A stretch of DNA of 64,000 nucleotides, from NCBI GenBank assembly GCA_030426665.1, contig JAUHYD010000008.1:124001-188000 (forward strand), written 5' to 3'. Numbering within the stretch: the first letter of the stretch is position 1; each line of letters begins with the position of its first letter. This document shows, piece after piece, positions 62,301 to 64,000 of the stretch. Under the pieces are notes generated by a model. That model was not told the DNA's origin. It saw nothing but the letters and a program-made list of their open reading frames with translations, and did no database searches. The translations under genes and the position numbers were made by a program. This DNA is from Bacteroidia bacterium. GTDB taxonomy: Bacteria > Bacteroidota > Bacteroidia > Chitinophagales > Chitinophagaceae.

Positions 62301-63946
62301 GGAGTAAATGTCAGGGGAGTATGCTCTCCGTAACAAACATGGTACGGACCACCTGTAAAAGTGACAACGGGGGGAGCACCCACCTTTATAGTAAATGTAT
62401 CTCTGACAGGACAACCATTGGTTGTGAATCCGGTAGCCGTTACCAGATACACACCTACTGCTGTATATGTATGCGTCGGTGTCGGACCGGTTGCTATTGG
62501 CGAACCATCACCAAAATCCCAAGAATAGGAAGCCATGGGATAAGGATATGGCCCTGCTGTAGGTATAGACGTCGTTAAATCCGATGGGAAACTAATGGTC
62601 AACGGTACACATCCGTCATACGCTGTAGGCGACACCTCGTATATGTATATATCATAAATTGTGGTCGTTTTTGTCAGAGTATCTTTACAACCGGTCACCG
62701 GATCAGTAGATACAAGTGTAATTTCCTTAACCCCATTTGTGCTGAATGTATGCGACACCGGATTTCCGACGGCGGTACCTCCATCATCAAATAACCAATT
62801 GTAGAGTGTTCCGGTTGGACCGGTCGCGGTAAAGTTTAGTGTTGCAGGTGCCGGGCACGGGTCGGGCGGACCGATGGTAAAGTCGGCAGTAGGACCGGTG
62901 ACAACATTTATTGTATGCGTTATGGTTTGCGTACAAGGCGGATTACTTATTGTTAGTGTTACGGTATACAGCCCGGGACTACTGTATACATGGGTACCAT
63001 TTACAGATGTCACAGTAGGGCTACCATCACCAAAATTCCACACTCTTGACACATGTGAGGAGCTGGAATTAGTAAAAGTAACTGCAGAATATACACAGGC
63101 AACTGCAGGATAGGTGAAGTCTGCCCTGATACTGTCAGAAATTATCGGACCATTTGTTATGCTGTCTTTACATCCGTTACCATCAGTTGCCACAACTTTG
63201 ACGCTGAACGCCCCGGCACTGGTATAGGTGTGCGCAACCGGAGAACCTGTGCCTGTACCGCCGTCTCCGAAAGACCACGCCAGACTCAATGGAGGCGTAC
63301 CAGTGCCTGTGCCTGTAAACGTTATACTCCCCGGTGGATTACAAATGCCAAATGGACTCCAGGTAAAAGTTGGCACCGGTGGTGTATATACTTCTATAAA
63401 ATTCGACCGAACCTTTGAAGCCACACATCCCGAAGCATTGGTTGCAAAAAGCGTAATAGTATAAAAACCGGGAGCGCCGAATGTATGCGAAGTTGTCGCC
63501 CCGACACCGGTGAGCGATCCATCACCGAAATTCCACGAGTAAGACATTGGACCGGGAACGGAACTGGTGCTGGTACTCGTAAAGGTAACCGGTGCCCCGG
63601 GACAAACTGAGGTGTCATCTGCTACAAAGTCTGCAATTGGTGCCGGGTGCACAATTATGGTCATCGTATAGGTACTGACCTCAGATCCATTTGTTGCAGT
63701 AAGCGTGACGAGGTGGCTTCCGGGAGTGGTAAAACTTGCAGAAGGACTTGTTATTACGGACGAACCTGACGTTCCGAATGCCCAGGAGTAAGTCGTTCCG
63801 GCAGAGGGAGTGGTCGTATTAGTAAAAGTAACTAATAGTGGAGCACAGCCCTCCGTGACGCTGGCAGTAAATCCCGCAACAAGCGCCCCGTAGGAGGGAC
63901 TGACAAACAGGATAATAAATATTAAGGTGAGTTTAATAAACTTCAT
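59366..63946 (-). CDS. Giant PKD-repeat surface adhesin with T9SS type B C-terminal domain (upstream copy)
   Basis: A surface protein of 1,526 residues, colinear with the next adhesin along its whole length. The signal peptide (LTLIFIILFVSPSYG) is followed by 14 PKD-type units (for example YSWNFGDGSLT, RVWNFGDGSPT, YEWDFGDGGTV), the ninth degenerate (YRWWVSHPTYS), three Ig-like segments (SCTECNPTNATPV, then ARLGSCIPDTNQ), and the C-terminal domain FIPNTFTPNGDGENDVFYPRG. The C-terminal third is clearly more alike between the two genes than the middle repeats. A 142-nt gap with no visible gene separates them, and its own start is 54 nt from the window edge. It may share the PorP/SprF partner. 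Confidence 0.92.
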   Translation of the reverse strand: MKFIKLTLIFIILFVSPSYGALVAGFTASVTEGCAPLLVTFTNTTTPSAGTTYSWAFGTSGSSVITSPSASFTTPGSHLVTLTATNGSEVSTYTMTIIVHPAPIADFVADDTSVCPGAPVTFTSTSTSSVPGPMSYSWNFGDGSLTGVGATTSHTFGAPGFYTITLFATNASGCVASKVRSNFIEVYTPPVPTFTWSPFGICNPPGSITFTGTGTGTPPLSLAWSFGDGGTGTGSPVAHTYTSAGAFSVKVVATDGNGCKDSITNGPIISDSIRADFTYPAVACVYSAVTFTNSSSSHVSRVWNFGDGSPTVTSVNGTHVYSSPGLYTVTLTISNPPCTQTITHTINVVTGPTADFTIGPPDPCPAPATLNFTATGPTGTLYNWLFDDGGTAVGNPVSHTFSTNGVKEITLVSTDPVTGCKDTLTKTTTIYDIYIYEVSPTAYDGCVPLTISFPSDLTTSIPTAGPYPYPMASYSWDFGDGSPIATGPTPTHTYTAVGVYLVTATGFTTNGCPVRDTFTIKVGAPPVVTFTGGPYHVCYGEHTPLTFTPTIVTGPVDEWRWNFGEDALTIYSTHASPATHVYILPGLFTVSVTPYYHGCPGTPYSITDYVLVDSPKSIIHFEFECAPRTKVNFINQSLGADSHLWMFGDGTTSTLDTVSHTYPSFGIYYVRLATYNEASGCHDTALQIINLIPPDLSITASDTTICRVDTVRFTAHVSGVTASEYRWWVSHPTYSHPGRTTGDPYFTDTFFNSGVYTVTLIIKDEYLCFDTVIDSSWVIVGPADPDFIATPVEGCNPLTVSFADASTPVPGTWLTSYEWDFGDGGTVITSTTPTSHLYTVAGTYTVTEIVTDNIGCIDTMIKPDYINVYQPTADFGATNAFPCLNTPVTFNNLSTGGVVSSVWDFGDGTTSTTTSPTHVYTALGAYTVKLTVTDAHGCTDEKIAVAYINVTKPNAAFAVSDSISVCPPLFVNFTNFSTGGSVYNWVFGDGGASTVMSPSNMYISSGLYDAQLIVTNEHGCKDTAHKAINIFGYAGAFTYSPLNGCVPFAVSFSATLSNVPFIIWDFSDGVTSSVSFSDTITHVYTTPGAYVPKLLLSDNTGCQTSSVGVDTIKVDELIPKFTTEPSPVCIETQFTFIDSSTTYWEPVNSWEWTYDGITSTDESPTHTIGTPGSYPVTLKVRNSWGCVGVLTQNIIVYPPPDVTVSPDTVVCIGDPATLMGYGAVTYTWLPASTVSCTECNPTNATPVDVTVYTVTGTDANGCKDTAQVTVGLRTNTVSKAWGDTAVCQGVPVQLFDTGGHTYQWIPAAGLNSSTVYNPIATPEYTTVYTVIARLGSCIPDTNQVTVFIYPLPTVDAGPDQRLLAGSKAQLNATGTNIVSYRWWPYETLSCPECSNPVASMSVTTTYNVDVLSQHGCSASDSVTILLYCDNSMVFIPNTFTPNGDGENDVFYPRGIGLKQIKTFRIYNRWGELLFERNNFGLNDASNAWDGSYKGNTPRPDVYVYILEGICFTGEDVVVKGDVTIIR

Positions 63947-64000
63947 TTGGTATATTTGGTTGTGATATTTCGCCCGCTTTCCGACTAACCCCCTGTTAAT

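Noticed and set aside
54664-63946. The repeated adhesin genes as a mobile or phage tail module
   Set aside because: The signal peptides, PKD units, gliding C-terminal domain and adjacent PorP/SprF gene explain them as T9SS surface proteins.
1-64000. tRNA, rRNA, CRISPR arrays, insertion sequences or prophage
   Set aside because: No tRNA T-loop (GTTCGA-type) in a non-coding context, no regular spaced repeats and no transposase or integrase motifs were found on reading.

Overview
This window looks like chromosome from a member of the Bacteroidota, most plausibly a Chitinophagales/Sphingobacteriales-type organism. Several signs agree. Secreted proteins end in type IX secretion (T9SS) sorting domains of type A, and two giant PKD proteins end in the gliding-motility (type B) domain. 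There is a PorP/SprF family protein, a SusC-like TonB-dependent receptor, DUF4476 and DUF5606 proteins, Omp28-type proteins, and promoters of the TAnnTTTG (-7) type. I saw no tRNA, rRNA, CRISPR array, transposase or phage gene. The region reads as resident chromosome with local duplications and decay.

Layout. 0-6 kb: two tandem POT peptide transporters (the first cut by the left edge), a secreted transglutaminase-like protein, a lipoprotein, and a minus-strand operon of two small membrane proteins plus an ABC ATPase. 6-9.4 kb: a VIT1/CCC1 metal transporter, then a membrane protein, a winged-helix regulator and CreD. A matching inverted-repeat operator lies before the first gene of this group and before creD. 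9.6-14.1 kb: a secreted M1 peptidase, QueA and a PagL-like lipid A deacylase. 14.2-28 kb: a signalling region with an OmpR-type response regulator, three tandem TPR-adenylate cyclases, the relic of a fourth, RecJ, kynurenine 3-monooxygenase, a carboxypeptidase-regulatory-domain protein, and a TPR-histidine kinase sharing the cyclases' sensor half.

28-35.9 kb: housekeeping genes (a TPR protein, a shortened methyltransferase-like protein, DHFR, PriA, DUF5606, dCTP deaminase, CdsA). 36-40.8 kb: a polytopic membrane protein, a broken paralog of it, two extended-SDR sugar-nucleotide epimerases and a GT2 glycosyltransferase, likely a surface-sugar cluster. 40.9-47 kb: three T9SS cargo proteins interspersed with MqnC (futalosine menaquinone pathway) and a HAD phosphatase. 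47-54.7 kb: an Lgt-like gene that stops early, a secreted repeat-like protein downstream of a TonB-dependent receptor, a DUF4476 protein, a CPA1 antiporter and PorP/SprF. 54.7-64 kb: two colinear PKD adhesins of about 1,520 residues, the nearer one 4 nt upstream of the PorP/SprF gene.

How the parts may work together: the T9SS cargo, PorP/SprF and PKD adhesins make up an exported surface programme. The TPR cyclases and kinase form a family of envelope sensors with swapped cytoplasmic outputs, suggesting cAMP and phosphorelay signals read from related inputs. The most interesting items are this sensor family with its relic and near-identical cyclase halves, the regulator/CreD operator pair, and three damaged genes (the membrane-protein paralog, the Lgt-like gene, the methyltransferase-like gene).
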